From positions 97,205 through 161,204 of the forward strand of contig NZ_CP016621.1 in assembly GCF_002741015.1 (NCBI RefSeq): 64,000 bases of DNA, read 5' to 3'. Of this stretch, positions 7,692 to 17,205 are shown one piece after another. This DNA is from Microvirga ossetica (GTDB taxonomy: Bacteria; Pseudomonadota; Alphaproteobacteria; Rhizobiales; Beijerinckiaceae). The stretch's first letter is position 1, and each line of letters opens with the position of its first letter. Position numbers and translations under genes: made by a program. A model generated the notes under the pieces. It did not search any database. It had not been told where the DNA came from and saw nothing but the letters and a program-made list of their open reading frames with translations.

Positions 7692-9671
7692 CTAGTTCGT
7701 GATCCTTACTGTCGCATAGCCAGTTGCTGTATCCGAGAAGAGAACCTTCCCGTTCCGGTCACTCACGACCACTTTGACGACCAAACTGCTCTCACCATTC
7801 GTCCTTGCACTTACTTCGAAGCTTCGTCTCAGCTTTGCCTGTACTGCCTGTCCAGCCTGCATGAGGGCTTGCTCATCGTAGGTTTGACCACTGTTTCCAT
7901 TGCGGATTCGGATCGCACCACCGTCGGTGCAACCAATAAGCGGAAGGGGGGTCTGGCCTATGTGGCAAGAGATCTGGACCTCGTATGGGTATTCAGTAAG
8001 ATCTGCTTCTCGTTGCATCGCCACGCTTCGGGCTGCCTGCTGCTCCTGTTCCCTCCGACGCTGATCTTCCCTGTTCCTAATCGTGCTCACGTAGTCCGCG
8101 CAGCCGCTATCATTAGAACATTGTTGACCGAGTGCTGCCGAAGTGACTTCTGCCACGTCAACTGCCTGCTCACAGCCTTGTCTGCTCGCGAAGTCTCGAA
8201 ACGTGGCGATCTTTTCAGTCAGGTTCGAGACACTGTCTGGCAGTTGCGCGTTTCCGATATATTCAGCAATGAGATCAAGTTGCTTTGAGAAGCGTGATCC
8301 AAGGTTCGGACAGGCCGACTTCATCGCGAACGCGTTCGAGAGCAGATCAACCGATATCCCTGAAATTCGGGTTTCCGATCTAGCCCATTCCGCCACCTTG
8401 GACTTAAGGGACGCACGCTCTTGCTCTTCCCTTGCGATTGCGACCTTGATCCTCGTGGCATCCTCGTCGCTGACCCATCGATCGGTGATCATGACTACCC
8501 GTTGCTCACGTTCAAGCGCACCGCCAAGAGTGGCTAGATCTCTCGAGGGGCCGATATAGGCCGCACATCGGCCGGACTTGAGGTCAACGAAGGCATCCTC
8601 AAGGGATCCGCGAGGGTCCAAGGGCTCGCCTTCCCAGCCCAGTCCCTTCAAAACCCTCTTACCATATTCGGTTCCAGTGCTCGGGTCCGAAGCAGAGACG
8701 CAGAATGCTCCCTTCTGCCCAGTAACGAGGATCCCGTAACCCTTCCGAGAACCATTCAGCACCGATCGCGTCATGGACGCTATCGCGGAGGCAACCTTCT
8801 GCTGTTCCTCCTGTTTGGCCGCGACATGTCGCTGATAATCACGCCACTTGATATGAAGCAGGGGCTCTGTCTGGCCCCAAAGCTCATCCAAGTCACCATC
8901 GAGAGATCCTTCTTTTCGCACAAGTAGTAACGTGAAGGTCGGGTTTGAGGAGCTTCCGCAGCTATAGGTATTCTCGAAGTCGATGGAAAGGTTGAGTTTC
9001 TTCAGCTCACCATCCATGAACTCCTTATAAAGTCCGTATTGCGGCTTCTCCTTCAGGTTTTTCAAGTCGAGATACAGCATGTGATCTTTGCAAATATCAC
9101 TGCGTCCCGGTGGCTGACGGACGGTTACTTTACCGTCCAAATTCTTGGCAATCCGCTCATTCTGCTTTGCCGGATTGAACAGGAGAACGAGATCGCCAAC
9201 TTCCATTTCGGCCGTTGATCTCGGTAACCGTGATTGTGTTGTCGGCTGCTGTTGCTGCGCATAGGTGGGCACACTGACAACCGCTGGGGACGCGTTTCTC
9301 GTTGGAGGTGCCTGATTGCCAGCTTTAACCTCTGCGACAAGGAAGTCGCCTTTCGAGAGGTAGGAATCGGGTGGTATGGATCCTGCGGCTACCAGATTGT
9401 TTTTGTATGCTTGCGCGGATGCCGCCTGAAGTGGCCCCAGTGCAATTGCATACCAGCCGTTCTGGGCTTGGAAGATCCGCAGGTTCGGAAGCTGACCACT
9501 GTATTGCTGAGCAAATAAGGTGGCCTCTTCAAGTTGCTGTCGAGCGGCGAGGATGACCCATCGCGAGTTAGTTGTGATTGCGGTGCCCGCTGAGCTTACT
9601 GCTTTTGGCTGTGCGTATACTGAGCCTGTTTGGATTAGGAGTGCGGTTAGTGCCCCAACTATAGCCTTCAT
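7692..9671 (-). CDS. Large exported protein with SPOR-like N-terminal domain
   Basis: 659 residues. Signal peptide 1-20 (IVGALTALLIQTGSVYA). Residues 35-115 (RWVILAARQQLEEATLFAQQ ... GWYAIALGPL) match the SPOR fold pattern, which binds denuded peptidoglycan. The middle (about 160-400) has no known domain; QRRREQEQQAARS marks a helical segment near 540, and the end (about 560-659) is a beta-rich region with paired cysteines. Base composition is AT-rich like the secreted operon on the opposite strand, suggesting a shared origin. Probably periplasmic; function unknown. Confidence 0.65.
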   Translation of the reverse strand: MKAIVGALTALLIQTGSVYAQPKAVSSAGTAITTNSRWVILAARQQLEEATLFAQQYSGQLPNLRIFQAQNGWYAIALGPLQAASAQAYKNNLVAAGSIPPDSYLSKGDFLVAEVKAGNQAPPTRNASPAVVSVPTYAQQQQPTTQSRLPRSTAEMEVGDLVLLFNPAKQNERIAKNLDGKVTVRQPPGRSDICKDHMLYLDLKNLKEKPQYGLYKEFMDGELKKLNLSIDFENTYSCGSSSNPTFTLLLVRKEGSLDGDLDELWGQTEPLLHIKWRDYQRHVAAKQEEQQKVASAIASMTRSVLNGSRKGYGILVTGQKGAFCVSASDPSTGTEYGKRVLKGLGWEGEPLDPRGSLEDAFVDLKSGRCAAYIGPSRDLATLGGALEREQRVVMITDRWVSDEDATRIKVAIAREEQERASLKSKVAEWARSETRISGISVDLLSNAFAMKSACPNLGSRFSKQLDLIAEYIGNAQLPDSVSNLTEKIATFRDFASRQGCEQAVDVAEVTSAALGQQCSNDSGCADYVSTIRNREDQRRREQEQQAARSVAMQREADLTEYPYEVQISCHIGQTPLPLIGCTDGGAIRIRNGNSGQTYDEQALMQAGQAVQAKLRRSFEVSARTNGESSLVVKVVVSDRNGKVLFSDTATGYATVRITN

Positions 9672-9826
9672 TGTGGATCTCTGTTTTTTGTATCTTTAGC
9701 GGATAATCTTATCTTGTAGTTCACACACGCACTGCGTGCCAACAGTATTTGCAATTAAGGTTTCCGCCCGGACTAGGGCGAAAGGGTCTTTTAACTTGAA
9801 CGACCCATAGGATTGAGACCTAGCCG

Positions 9827-10351
9827 TCAGTGGCGGCTTGGTGCGAACATGCGCTCCAACCGATGCCCGAGCCGCCAGAAGAACAGTTTCCAGCGACGGA
9901 AGTCGGGATCCTCCATGTAACTCGGCCAGACGGCGTATTGGGATCGCGCCGCCTTCTTGAGTTCCCGAAATTGCCCCTCGATTGGCTCGAAGCCGGCCGC
10001 GAACTCGAACCCGCAGAAACGGATCGGTCTCGAGCCGGGAACGATGACCGCTTGCCAGAACCGTTCCAGGGTATCGTTCACCGTGTAGATGCAGTTCCGC
10101 TTGTAGGTGCTGACGGGAACATGCCGCTTGACATGCTTCCTGGGGAGGGCGCTTTCGAAGATCAGCGTGACCTCATGGGTGGCGTTGAGCTCGTTGGAGC
10201 CCGTCTCGATGCCCTCCGGGGTGAAGTGAGGAAGCATCTCCCTCTCTACCTTGCCGCCGTTTCCCTTGGGGTCGTTCATGCCGTGTATCCGGCCGGAGCG
10301 AAGGATGCTCAAGGCGTTCTTCATGGACGTTCTATGCAGGAGCGTTTCCAC
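9827..10351 (-). CDS. Unknown protein linked to a serine recombinase; possible ADP-ribosyltransferase-like fold
   Basis: The GTG at 10351 lies 4 bp after the recombinase stop and has AGGTGA upstream, so about 174 residues are expected. The N-terminus (LLHRTSMKNALSILRSGRIH) resembles the opening strand-helix of small ART-fold proteins (HxT...SILxxGxI), followed by a beta-rich core. This is a weak pattern match; the catalytic glutamate is not identified. Translationally coupled to the recombinase, so it may be cargo of a mobile unit. A C-terminal arginine-rich tail ends the protein. Confidence 0.5.
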   Translation of the reverse strand: METLLHRTSMKNALSILRSGRIHGMNDPKGNGGKVEREMLPHFTPEGIETGSNELNATHEVTLIFESALPRKHVKRHVPVSTYKRNCIYTVNDTLERFWQAVIVPGSRPIRFCGFEFAAGFEPIEGQFRELKKAARSQYAVWPSYMEDPDFRRWKLFFWRLGHRLERMFAPSRH

Positions 10352-10355
10352 GTCG

Positions 10356-11372
10356 TCACCTGTCAGCGGGGCCCATCGCCCGAACCTGCTGGATCGCGTC
10401 CTCGAGGAACTTGTCATCGTCGTCCCCGGCCGCGCCGGCACTCTCGATGAGAAAGTCCTTGAGCGTCCGGTTCGGCACCTCGTAGCCGAGGCTGGCGGCG
10501 CGATCGAGGAGCGACTTCACCGAGGACGGCCCCCACTTCACGCCGCCTCGAGGCGTTCGCTCCCGCATCTTCTCCAGTTGGCTGGCGATCTCGCGCAGCG
10601 TCTTGTCGGGATCGGACATGGCAATGCCAGCGACGAGCGACACCAGCCGTTCGCTGTCCGTTCGTCGCGGCGACCGTTCCATCAGCTCCGGCTCCGCCAA
10701 TCCTTCCTTGACCATCCGTTGGACCGTCTTCCTGAGAACGTCGGGATCCCAGTCCTTGCCGCCTTTTGCCCGCAGGACGTTCGCAACGTCTTTCCAGCGG
10801 TGGTGCGGTCGCATCCTCCGCACGGTCGGCAACCACTCGTCGGCGGTCTCAATAACCTTGTCAAGGTGGGCCCGCCTCCACGCCGTGGCCGCTTTCCTGA
10901 TAGCCGTCGGGTCTCCTGCGCGGATGCCGGGATTGCCGGGATGCCTCCCGCGCTTCCGAGCCGCCGCAATCCCGGCCTTCGTGCGCTCCGCGATCAGCGA
11001 CCGCTCCAGTTGCGCGACTGCGCCCAGGACCTGGAGCGAGAACATGCCTTGGGGGGTGGTGGTGTCGATCGGGTCTTTCAGGGACCGGAAATGCGCTCCC
11101 TTGGCTTCCAGACGCTCTACGACCTCGAGCAGGTGGCTCACCGAGCGGGCGAGGCGGTCCAGACGGACGACCACAAGGGTCTCGCCCGGCTCGATCCGCT
11201 TGAGAAGCTGGATCAGCACCGGACGGCTCCGGGACGCGCCAGATGCGCTCTCCTGATGGACGACGAGGCATCCAGCCGCTCTCAACTCGTCCACCTGCGG
11301 GTCGGTCGTCTGCTCGTCCGTGGATACGCGGGCATATCCGATCAGGCGTGGGTTCGGCGGCGTGGCGGCCAT
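10356..11372 (-). CDS. Serine recombinase (resolvase/invertase family)
   Basis: 338 residues from ATG 11372 (MAATPPNPRLIGYARVSTDE). The catalytic domain (10-145) shows GYARVST with Ser17, VVVRLDRLARS, and the ERSLIAERTKAG helix typical of resolvases. A C-terminal extension of about 190 residues holds repeated helical DNA-binding-like segments (VRRMRPHHRWKDVANVL), longer than the 180-residue Tn3 resolvases but not as long as large serine integrases. It would catalyse site-specific inversion or resolution of DNA. The next gene overlaps its operon by a 4-bp gap. Confidence 0.85.
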   Translation of the reverse strand: MAATPPNPRLIGYARVSTDEQTTDPQVDELRAAGCLVVHQESASGASRSRPVLIQLLKRIEPGETLVVVRLDRLARSVSHLLEVVERLEAKGAHFRSLKDPIDTTTPQGMFSLQVLGAVAQLERSLIAERTKAGIAAARKRGRHPGNPGIRAGDPTAIRKAATAWRRAHLDKVIETADEWLPTVRRMRPHHRWKDVANVLRAKGGKDWDPDVLRKTVQRMVKEGLAEPELMERSPRRTDSERLVSLVAGIAMSDPDKTLREIASQLEKMRERTPRGGVKWGPSSVKSLLDRAASLGYEVPNRTLKDFLIESAGAAGDDDDKFLEDAIQQVRAMGPADR

Positions 11373-11717
11373 CGGCGTACCTTGGCAATTCGTTGACGCA
11401 ACTTGATAACGCAAAGCCACGTTTGTTCAAAGTCGTAAGTTCGATGGAATTGGATGGTTCCGTCAACGCTTCATCTAGTTGCCGGCTATAACGTAGCAGC
11501 AGGGTTTGGCCTGTCGGGCGAGGAAACAAGGGGAACAAAGTGGATCCGGTGGGCGGTTCAGGCCCGAATTCATCTCATTCAGCACTCGGCTGTTTGGGCA
11601 GTTCCTTTGACTGTTTTCAATCACCTCGGACACATCTCGGACAGGGAGCCAATCTCGAATTCGCTTCGGTCATCGCACCTGACAACAATGTTTCCAAAAT
11701 GTTATGCATACTGCTCC

Positions 11718-11736
11718 GGTTAACGTTCTGTTAACC
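11718..11736. repeat. 19-bp inverted repeat, operator-like
   Basis: GGTTAAC and GTTAACC flank GTTCT as a perfect 7-bp inverted repeat. It lies in the roughly 970-bp gap between the divergently oriented recombinase and membrane operon, 340 bp upstream of the former. It could bind a dimeric regulator or the recombinase itself. Confidence 0.4.
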
Positions 11737-11866
11737 ATATAGGCTCCCAGAACGATGGCAAGGTTCGCACCTGATCTCTTGCGGAGCGGCTCGATCGGCT
11801 TGCGCCGAGAGTTTTGCGCCTCCATCCTCTCGTCCAATTGACATAGCGGCTGCGTAAGGCATCGCA

Positions 11867-12046
11867 ATGGCGCTGGAAGTTGCTGCGTATGGCGGCATGG
11901 GACGGCGCAGACCCAATCTCGGGCTGGCTGTTATGGACAAGGACGACTTACCCGCCGATCTGATCTACCTCGAGGCCGGATCCATCTACGCCTTCGACAA
12001 GGACGTGGCCGTCTGTTCGGGCAGCCGCCGGGACTTCGAGGGCTGA
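11867..12046 (+). CDS. Short ORF in a gene-poor gap, possibly a remnant
   Basis: 59 codons (MALEVAAYGGMGRRRPNL ... SRRDFEG). The composition is protein-like (DLPADLIYLEAGSIYAFDKD) but there is no ribosome site, and protein-like sequence continues after the stop in another frame (LAELITGLGLNGPFRELIGY), so this may be a decayed longer gene. The rest of 11373-12341 shows no other gene. Confidence 0.25.
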   Translation: MALEVAAYGGMGRRRPNLGLAVMDKDDLPADLIYLEAGSIYAFDKDVAVCSGSRRDFEG

Positions 12047-12341
12047 CGCGGTCGTCTTGCCGAGCTCATTACGGGCCTAGGTCTCAACGGCCCATTCCGG
12101 GAGCTGATCGGGTATGGCCACGAGGGTTTCTCTACGGCCAACGCCTCGCAAGAGTTGCACCAGCACGGAACGCTCTCGAGAACTCTTTCCACATCTGAAT
12201 AATTCTTGACAGTAGACTCTAAAGCTATCCGCAATTCGTATTAACTACGTCCAAAGAGGCAAGGCGGAAGGCATTTACTTTCGACTGTACCGGGATATCT
12301 TGTTGCTCTCCCGCCAAGTCCGCGCTTCATGGATCCAGTAA

Positions 12342-13808
12342 TTGCCTAAACTCAGTGCCATATCGCGCCTTCTTTCGGGTTTGAAGCGCGAGCACCACGA
12401 CTACAAGCCCAGCCTGCATATCTTCCCTGAACTCAATTCGGACAAGCTGGCCTCCGACCTCCAGTTGGAAATGGAGGCAACGCAGCGGGGGAAGCGCAAT
12501 GAGCCGCCCGCGGATTCGACCGCTATGGACGACTTCGAGCTGCGGATCGTCGACAGGATCGAGTCCGAGAAGAACACCGCCCACAACACCTTCAGCGAGG
12601 AGGTGAGGGTGTACGCGGAACGGCTCGCCGCGCTGGAGTTCGAAGAGCGTTTTAGCGCCATCCGGCACGCGGCCCCGGCGGCGGTCAGCGAATTCAAGGT
12701 CGAGGTCGGGCAGGGACGCGACGAGCTGTTCAACCTCCGGCGCAATATCATCGACGTCGAGAAGGAACGTGACAAGTTCCGGAAGAAGCACGGGATCGAG
12801 CGCCTGTCCCGTCACGCTTCGGGCGGAACCCTCACCCTGAAGTTCGGCATTCTCGTTCTCCTGACGCTCATTGAGATCGTCATGAACGGCTACTTCCTCT
12901 CCAAGGGCAGCGAGGGGGGAATGTTCGGAGGCATCAACGAAGCGGTCTCCTTCGCCATCCTGAACGTCGTCGTGAGCTTCCTCGTCGCGGCAGTAGGGGT
13001 GCGGTGGATCAACCACAGGAACTTCTTCGCGAAGCTTATCGGCCTGCTTTCCCTGGCGTTCTACCTGTGCTTCGCCATAGGACTGAACCTCTCGCTCGCC
13101 CACTTCCGCGAGATCTCGGGCGCCCTCAATGAGGATGCGAGCCGCGAGGTGATAACGAGGATGCTGGAGAACCCGTTGGGGCTTACGGACCTCAAGTCCT
13201 GGATTTTCTTCGCCATCGGGCTGACCTTCTCGGCCATCGCATTCGGGGACGCCTTCCTAATCTATGATCCCTATCCGGGTTTCGGCTCCCTCTACCAGAG
13301 GGTGGAAAAGGAGCACGAAACCTACAGGGCCACGAAGGATGCCCTGATCAAGGAGCTGAAGGCCATCAGGGACGAAGCCATCGAGACCATGGAGGAGGCC
13401 GGGCGCGACCTTTCCAAGAGGCGAGGGGCCTATGACTCGTTCATGCAGGGCAGGGAACGCCTGAACCAGCTCTTCATCGGGTATCAGGACCATCTGGACC
13501 GGACAGTAAACACGCTGCTGGCCATGTACCGCGAGGCCAACTCGAAGGCACGCACCGATGGCAAGGTTCCCGAGCGCTTCCGCAAGCGGTACGACATGAA
13601 GCGATTGCCCATACCCAAGGAGCAGGGGCTCGCGATGGCGAGGGATGACCTGCGCAGGTCCATCGTCGAGGCCCAGGAACTCCTCAACATGCAGGTGGCT
13701 GCGATCCATACGGAGTTCAGCGACGCCGTCAGCAGCTACGACAAGATCGACGACATCGTATCGTATCCGGAGAACGACCATGGCACGCCGCAGCTCAAGG
13801 TCGCGTAG
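12342..13808 (+). CDS. Four-helix inner-membrane protein with cytoplasmic coiled coils, first gene of MotAB-like operon
   Basis: 488 residues from TTG 12342 (an imperfect start). Residues 1-160 are charged and helical. Four hydrophobic segments lie at about 168-188, 204-224, 234-255 and 282-302, the last ending in the acidic FGDAFLIYD. Residues 310-488 form a long helical, heptad-rich tail (VEKEHETYRATKDALIKELK). No family is recognised by name. The stop overlaps the start of the VWA gene by 29 bp, so the two are translationally linked. Its arrangement with a MotA-like and MotB-like pair downstream suggests a membrane scaffold in the same complex. Confidence 0.65.
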   Translation: MPKLSAISRLLSGLKREHHDYKPSLHIFPELNSDKLASDLQLEMEATQRGKRNEPPADSTAMDDFELRIVDRIESEKNTAHNTFSEEVRVYAERLAALEFEERFSAIRHAAPAAVSEFKVEVGQGRDELFNLRRNIIDVEKERDKFRKKHGIERLSRHASGGTLTLKFGILVLLTLIEIVMNGYFLSKGSEGGMFGGINEAVSFAILNVVVSFLVAAVGVRWINHRNFFAKLIGLLSLAFYLCFAIGLNLSLAHFREISGALNEDASREVITRMLENPLGLTDLKSWIFFAIGLTFSAIAFGDAFLIYDPYPGFGSLYQRVEKEHETYRATKDALIKELKAIRDEAIETMEEAGRDLSKRRGAYDSFMQGRERLNQLFIGYQDHLDRTVNTLLAMYREANSKARTDGKVPERFRKRYDMKRLPIPKEQGLAMARDDLRRSIVEAQELLNMQVAAIHTEFSDAVSSYDKIDDIVSYPENDHGTPQLKVA

Positions 13809-14616
13809 CCGCAGGCGCGGTGGCGAAACCGGGAAGCATGTCGTCGGCATCGGCATTATTGCCGTCTGCCTCGTCGCAGCCGTAGTCGTGGGCATCGCCA
13901 TGACGCGGATTGAGCCCCGTCCGACGCTCGACAAGACGTCGCTCTGCCCGACGGATGGCCCGCGTTCGGCGACAGTCATCCTGCTCGACGCATCAGACGT
14001 CCTCCCCGACGTGACGAGGCGCGAACTTATGACGTACCTATTTGATGCCGCGACCGCCGTGTCCGAACACGGTCTTCTGGAGATCAGGCTGCTCGACCCA
14101 AATTCTCCGAGCGGGATGTCGGTCTTTTCGAAGTGCAATCCGGGGGACGGATCGGGACTGGACGAGTTCACGGGAAATCCAAGGCTTGCCAAGAAGCGGT
14201 GGGATGAAGGGTTCAGGAAGCCTCTCGAGGCCGCTTTGAACGGATCGATGGCGCAGCCTTCGGAGTCACAGTCGTCGCCTATCCTGTCTACGATCCAGAG
14301 CATTTCGGTCGACAGGTTCACGGGAAGCCGGGCCGCGTCGATGCCGAAGACGCTCATCGTGGTCTCGGACCTGATCGAGCACGGGCCCGGCTATTCCCAG
14401 TACTCGGGAGACCTCTCGTTCGACAGGTACAGGAAGTCCGAGCACTACAAACGGGTTCGGACCGACCTGAACGGGGCTGAGGTCTCCTTCCGGTACATCC
14501 AGCGCGTCACGCGCAGGCCCATCAATTCGGCGACCCACATCCAGTTCTGGACTGACTGGGTGAAGGACAGCAACGGCCAGCTCGTCTCGGCCAGGAAACT
14601 ACAGGGAGCCGGCTGA
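13780..14616 (+). CDS. Membrane-anchored protein with degenerate VWA-like domain
   Basis: 278 residues from ATG 13780, inside the end of the previous gene. A basic N-terminus (ARRSSRSRSRRRGG) precedes one transmembrane helix (VVGIGIIAVCLVAAVVVGIA). The periplasmic part resembles a von Willebrand A fold: SATVILLDASDVL at the MIDAS position (DxSD rather than DxSxS) and a central strand KTLIVVSDLIEHGP. The MIDAS is incomplete, so metal binding is uncertain. Second gene of the operon; one base separates it from the MotA-like gene. Confidence 0.6.
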   Translation: MARRSSRSRSRRRGGETGKHVVGIGIIAVCLVAAVVVGIAMTRIEPRPTLDKTSLCPTDGPRSATVILLDASDVLPDVTRRELMTYLFDAATAVSEHGLLEIRLLDPNSPSGMSVFSKCNPGDGSGLDEFTGNPRLAKKRWDEGFRKPLEAALNGSMAQPSESQSSPILSTIQSISVDRFTGSRAASMPKTLIVVSDLIEHGPGYSQYSGDLSFDRYRKSEHYKRVRTDLNGAEVSFRYIQRVTRRPINSATHIQFWTDWVKDSNGQLVSARKLQGAG

Positions 14617-14617
14617 G

Positions 14618-15994
14618 ATGGCGACGGCAACAACATCAGAGAGATCGAGGACCAGGGATTACTACGAGTTGTGGGGGCCGTCCGCGATCTTCGTCTTGTT
14701 CGTCCTCTTTGGATGTCTCTACATCGTAGCGGCCAAGGAGCGGGGCTTCGGGCAGGTCTACGTAACATTCATTCCCGTGGCGCTCATGCTCGTCTACGCG
14801 TTGGTGATTGCGTTCTCCCGGTTCCTTCGGCTGAGGGACGACCAAGCTGGCGACAATCTCTACTACATGGGCTTCCTGTTCACCCTTACGAGCCTCGGGA
14901 CGTCGCTCTACCACTTCAACGCCGACAGGAACGCGGACTACATCGTCCAGAACTTCGGTATCGCCATCGCATCGACAATCACAGGCATCGCCCTGCGCGT
15001 CCTGTTCAACCAGATGCGGCGCGACCCTGTCGAGGTGGAGCGGATAGCACGCCTCGAGCTGGCCGAGGCCGCCCGCAGGGTCAGGGTCGAGCTCGACCAG
15101 ACGGTACTGGAGTTCGACCACTTCAGGCGAGCCTCGTTGCAGTCCCTTCGCGAGGGCTTTGATGAGATATCGATTCAGGTGAACAAGGTCGGCGAGAACC
15201 TTCTCGCGGGTCTGCAAGAGGTGACACAGAAATCCCAGGCTCCCCTGGAGGCCGCCTCGAAGAGCTCCGGGGCGACCATCGAAGGACTGACGAAAAGGGT
15301 CGTCGCAGCCCTTGAGGACAGCGCCAACAGACTTGCCGGGGAAAACGAAAAGCTGTCGGTAAGCGCAAAGGCCATCGCCGGCTCGCTGGACGGCGTGAAG
15401 GAACGCCTGACGGCGATGCAGGCACCGGACGAAGTCATCAAGATCAAGCTGGACCCGACCATCAAGGGGTTGGCATCGGCCGTCGACCGCTTCACCGCAC
15501 GGATCGACCAGCACGAGAAGGTCTTCGGTGCCGCGCTGGAGAGTGCGCGCCTCTCCTCCGAGGCGACCCGCGAGGCAGTCGACCGCATCAGGATCTCGAC
15601 GGCGGATACCGAGGCAGGAATTCGCGAGACCGTCGGCACGATGAAGAACGCCGTCATGTCGTTCGAGTCCGTGGCCCGATCACAGGCTGAACAGGTCAAT
15701 GTCGTCATGAAGCGATCGGACGATACGCTCACGATCCTCAGGGACATGAGCACCGCCTCGACGGAACGGGATGCCCGTCTCATTGACACGCTCTCCGTCC
15801 TCAAGGAGATGGAAGCCGCCGCCACCGATCGGGACACCCGTCACATGGAGACGCTCTCGAAGCTCCTGCCCGGGATCTCGAAGAACGACAACGTCATCGA
15901 TCTGACCAATGCCAAGGAAACTCCGGCCCCGGCTCCTGAACAGGATCCCGAACCGACCAAGTGGTCGCGTTGGCCCTTCGGATCCAACGCATGA
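14618..15994 (+). CDS. MotA/ZorA-like membrane protein with long coiled-coil tail
   Basis: 458 residues. Four hydrophobic helices at about 20-38, 46-66, 78-97 and 109-128 (FGIAIASTITGIALRVLFNQ), then roughly 330 residues of uninterrupted charged helix (alanine/glutamate-rich, KSQAPLEAASKSSGATIEGL). This topology, few membrane helices followed by a very long cytoplasmic tail, is that of ZorA, the MotA-like stator of Zorya anti-phage systems. Sequence identity to ZorA is not visible by eye, so the link rests on topology and on the adjacent MotB/OmpA-like gene, which overlaps by ATGA. Confidence 0.6.
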   Translation: MATATTSERSRTRDYYELWGPSAIFVLFVLFGCLYIVAAKERGFGQVYVTFIPVALMLVYALVIAFSRFLRLRDDQAGDNLYYMGFLFTLTSLGTSLYHFNADRNADYIVQNFGIAIASTITGIALRVLFNQMRRDPVEVERIARLELAEAARRVRVELDQTVLEFDHFRRASLQSLREGFDEISIQVNKVGENLLAGLQEVTQKSQAPLEAASKSSGATIEGLTKRVVAALEDSANRLAGENEKLSVSAKAIAGSLDGVKERLTAMQAPDEVIKIKLDPTIKGLASAVDRFTARIDQHEKVFGAALESARLSSEATREAVDRIRISTADTEAGIRETVGTMKNAVMSFESVARSQAEQVNVVMKRSDDTLTILRDMSTASTERDARLIDTLSVLKEMEAAATDRDTRHMETLSKLLPGISKNDNVIDLTNAKETPAPAPEQDPEPTKWSRWPFGSNA

Positions 15995-17169
15995 CAATCA
16001 CAGCGCAAATCGAACGCCAGTCGAATTCGTACAGGCAGGGTCTCGTCCTCGGGCTCACGCAGGCCGAGATCATGCTGCTCCTCGTCTTCTGCCTCTTGCT
16101 CGCGGCCGCCGCCGTCATCAAGCGCAAGGACGACGAGATCTCGAAGTCACGGATCGAGGTGGCAGCGTTGCAGGGCACGACCACTATGAACCGGAGGATC
16201 ACCGAGCTCGTGATGCGGGATCCGGCAATCTCGGGCCAGATCGGGCCGGACGGATCGATACCGGAACCGAAGCTCGACGAGTACTGGCAGGAGATTATCG
16301 AGAACCGGGACATCTTCCGGCAGCTCGAAAACCACGGCATCACGAAGAACGACCTCAAGGATGACCCCAAGTTCCTCTCGGAAATCATCGAGTTGAAGAA
16401 GGAGGGCGCTACCGCCGAGTCCCTGAAGGGCGCGATGACAATGTTGGATGGAATGTCGAAGGCGGAGAAGGCGCTGAAGGACGCGCTCGCGAAGAGGGAC
16501 AGCGAGCTGAAGGAGGCTTTGGCAAAGGGTGGCGAGATGACCGAAGCCCTTGCGAGGAAGGATGGAGAGCTGAAGGCGGCCAACGCCAGGCTAGAGGAGA
16601 TGACGAAACAGGCAAACGCAGCCGCGGGCAAGGACGAGGAGGGCCACAAGTGGCCACCCATGATCAGCCTCAGCGAGGCAGGGGGCTATTTCTTCAAGCT
16701 TGGCAGCGCTGAGCTCTCGACCGAGTTCGAGCGGAGGCTCAACGAGGTCGTCGTTCCGACCCTCCTCAAGACGGCGCATGAGTATGATGTGGACGTCATC
16801 GAGGTGGTGGGCCACACGGACGAGTTGCCGATCGGGGTCAAGCACTCCAACCTCGACCGCGACATGGTGGAGGTGCTCAAGGGCAACAAGCCCATTGTCG
16901 CTCTCAAGCCGGGAGACAACGCCGGACTTGGCATCGCCCGGTCCGTATCCGTCGTGAGGAGCCTGTTGCAGGACGGTCGCCTGAACGGCTTGCGTGTCCT
17001 GCCCCTGTCCGGTGCCCAGCTCGTCAAGACCGACGAGACCCTGGCGAACGGGATGGACGTGCAGGGTGATGTGAAAGAGCGCCGCCGCATCGAGATCCGG
17101 CTGAGGAAGTCGGCACCCCCGGAGCAGCCAAAAGCCGGAAGCGACATCGCGAACGCCAACAGGGGCTAG
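15991..17169 (+). CDS. MotB/ZorB-like OmpA-domain protein
   Basis: 392 residues. ATG 15991 overlaps the previous stop by 4 bp. A short cytoplasmic N-terminus leads into one membrane helix (GLTQAEIMLLLVFCLLLAAA). Glu26 sits where MotB and ZorB carry the proton-binding aspartate. A coiled-coil linker spans about 40-215, and residues 225-385 form an OmpA/MotB peptidoglycan-binding domain with the IEVVGHTDE signature and a terminal RRRIEIRL. Role inferred: it anchors the membrane complex to the wall and completes an ion channel with the 14618 product. Confidence 0.7.
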   Translation: MTITAQIERQSNSYRQGLVLGLTQAEIMLLLVFCLLLAAAAVIKRKDDEISKSRIEVAALQGTTTMNRRITELVMRDPAISGQIGPDGSIPEPKLDEYWQEIIENRDIFRQLENHGITKNDLKDDPKFLSEIIELKKEGATAESLKGAMTMLDGMSKAEKALKDALAKRDSELKEALAKGGEMTEALARKDGELKAANARLEEMTKQANAAAGKDEEGHKWPPMISLSEAGGYFFKLGSAELSTEFERRLNEVVVPTLLKTAHEYDVDVIEVVGHTDELPIGVKHSNLDRDMVEVLKGNKPIVALKPGDNAGLGIARSVSVVRSLLQDGRLNGLRVLPLSGAQLVKTDETLANGMDVQGDVKERRRIEIRLRKSAPPEQPKAGSDIANANRG

Positions 17170-17205
17170 GAATCCGGCCGTTGCCGGATCCGGGATTAAA
17201 CGAGA

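Noticed and set aside
9830..11396. Plus-strand frames of 206 and 381 codons opposite the recombinase and its partner
   Set aside because: Shadows of the minus-strand genes; the recombinase motifs are unambiguous.
12342..17169. Assignment as a canonical Zorya system
   Set aside because: No ZorC, ZorD helicase or ZorE HNH gene is present, and similarity to ZorA/ZorB rests on topology, so only a Zorya-like label is justified.
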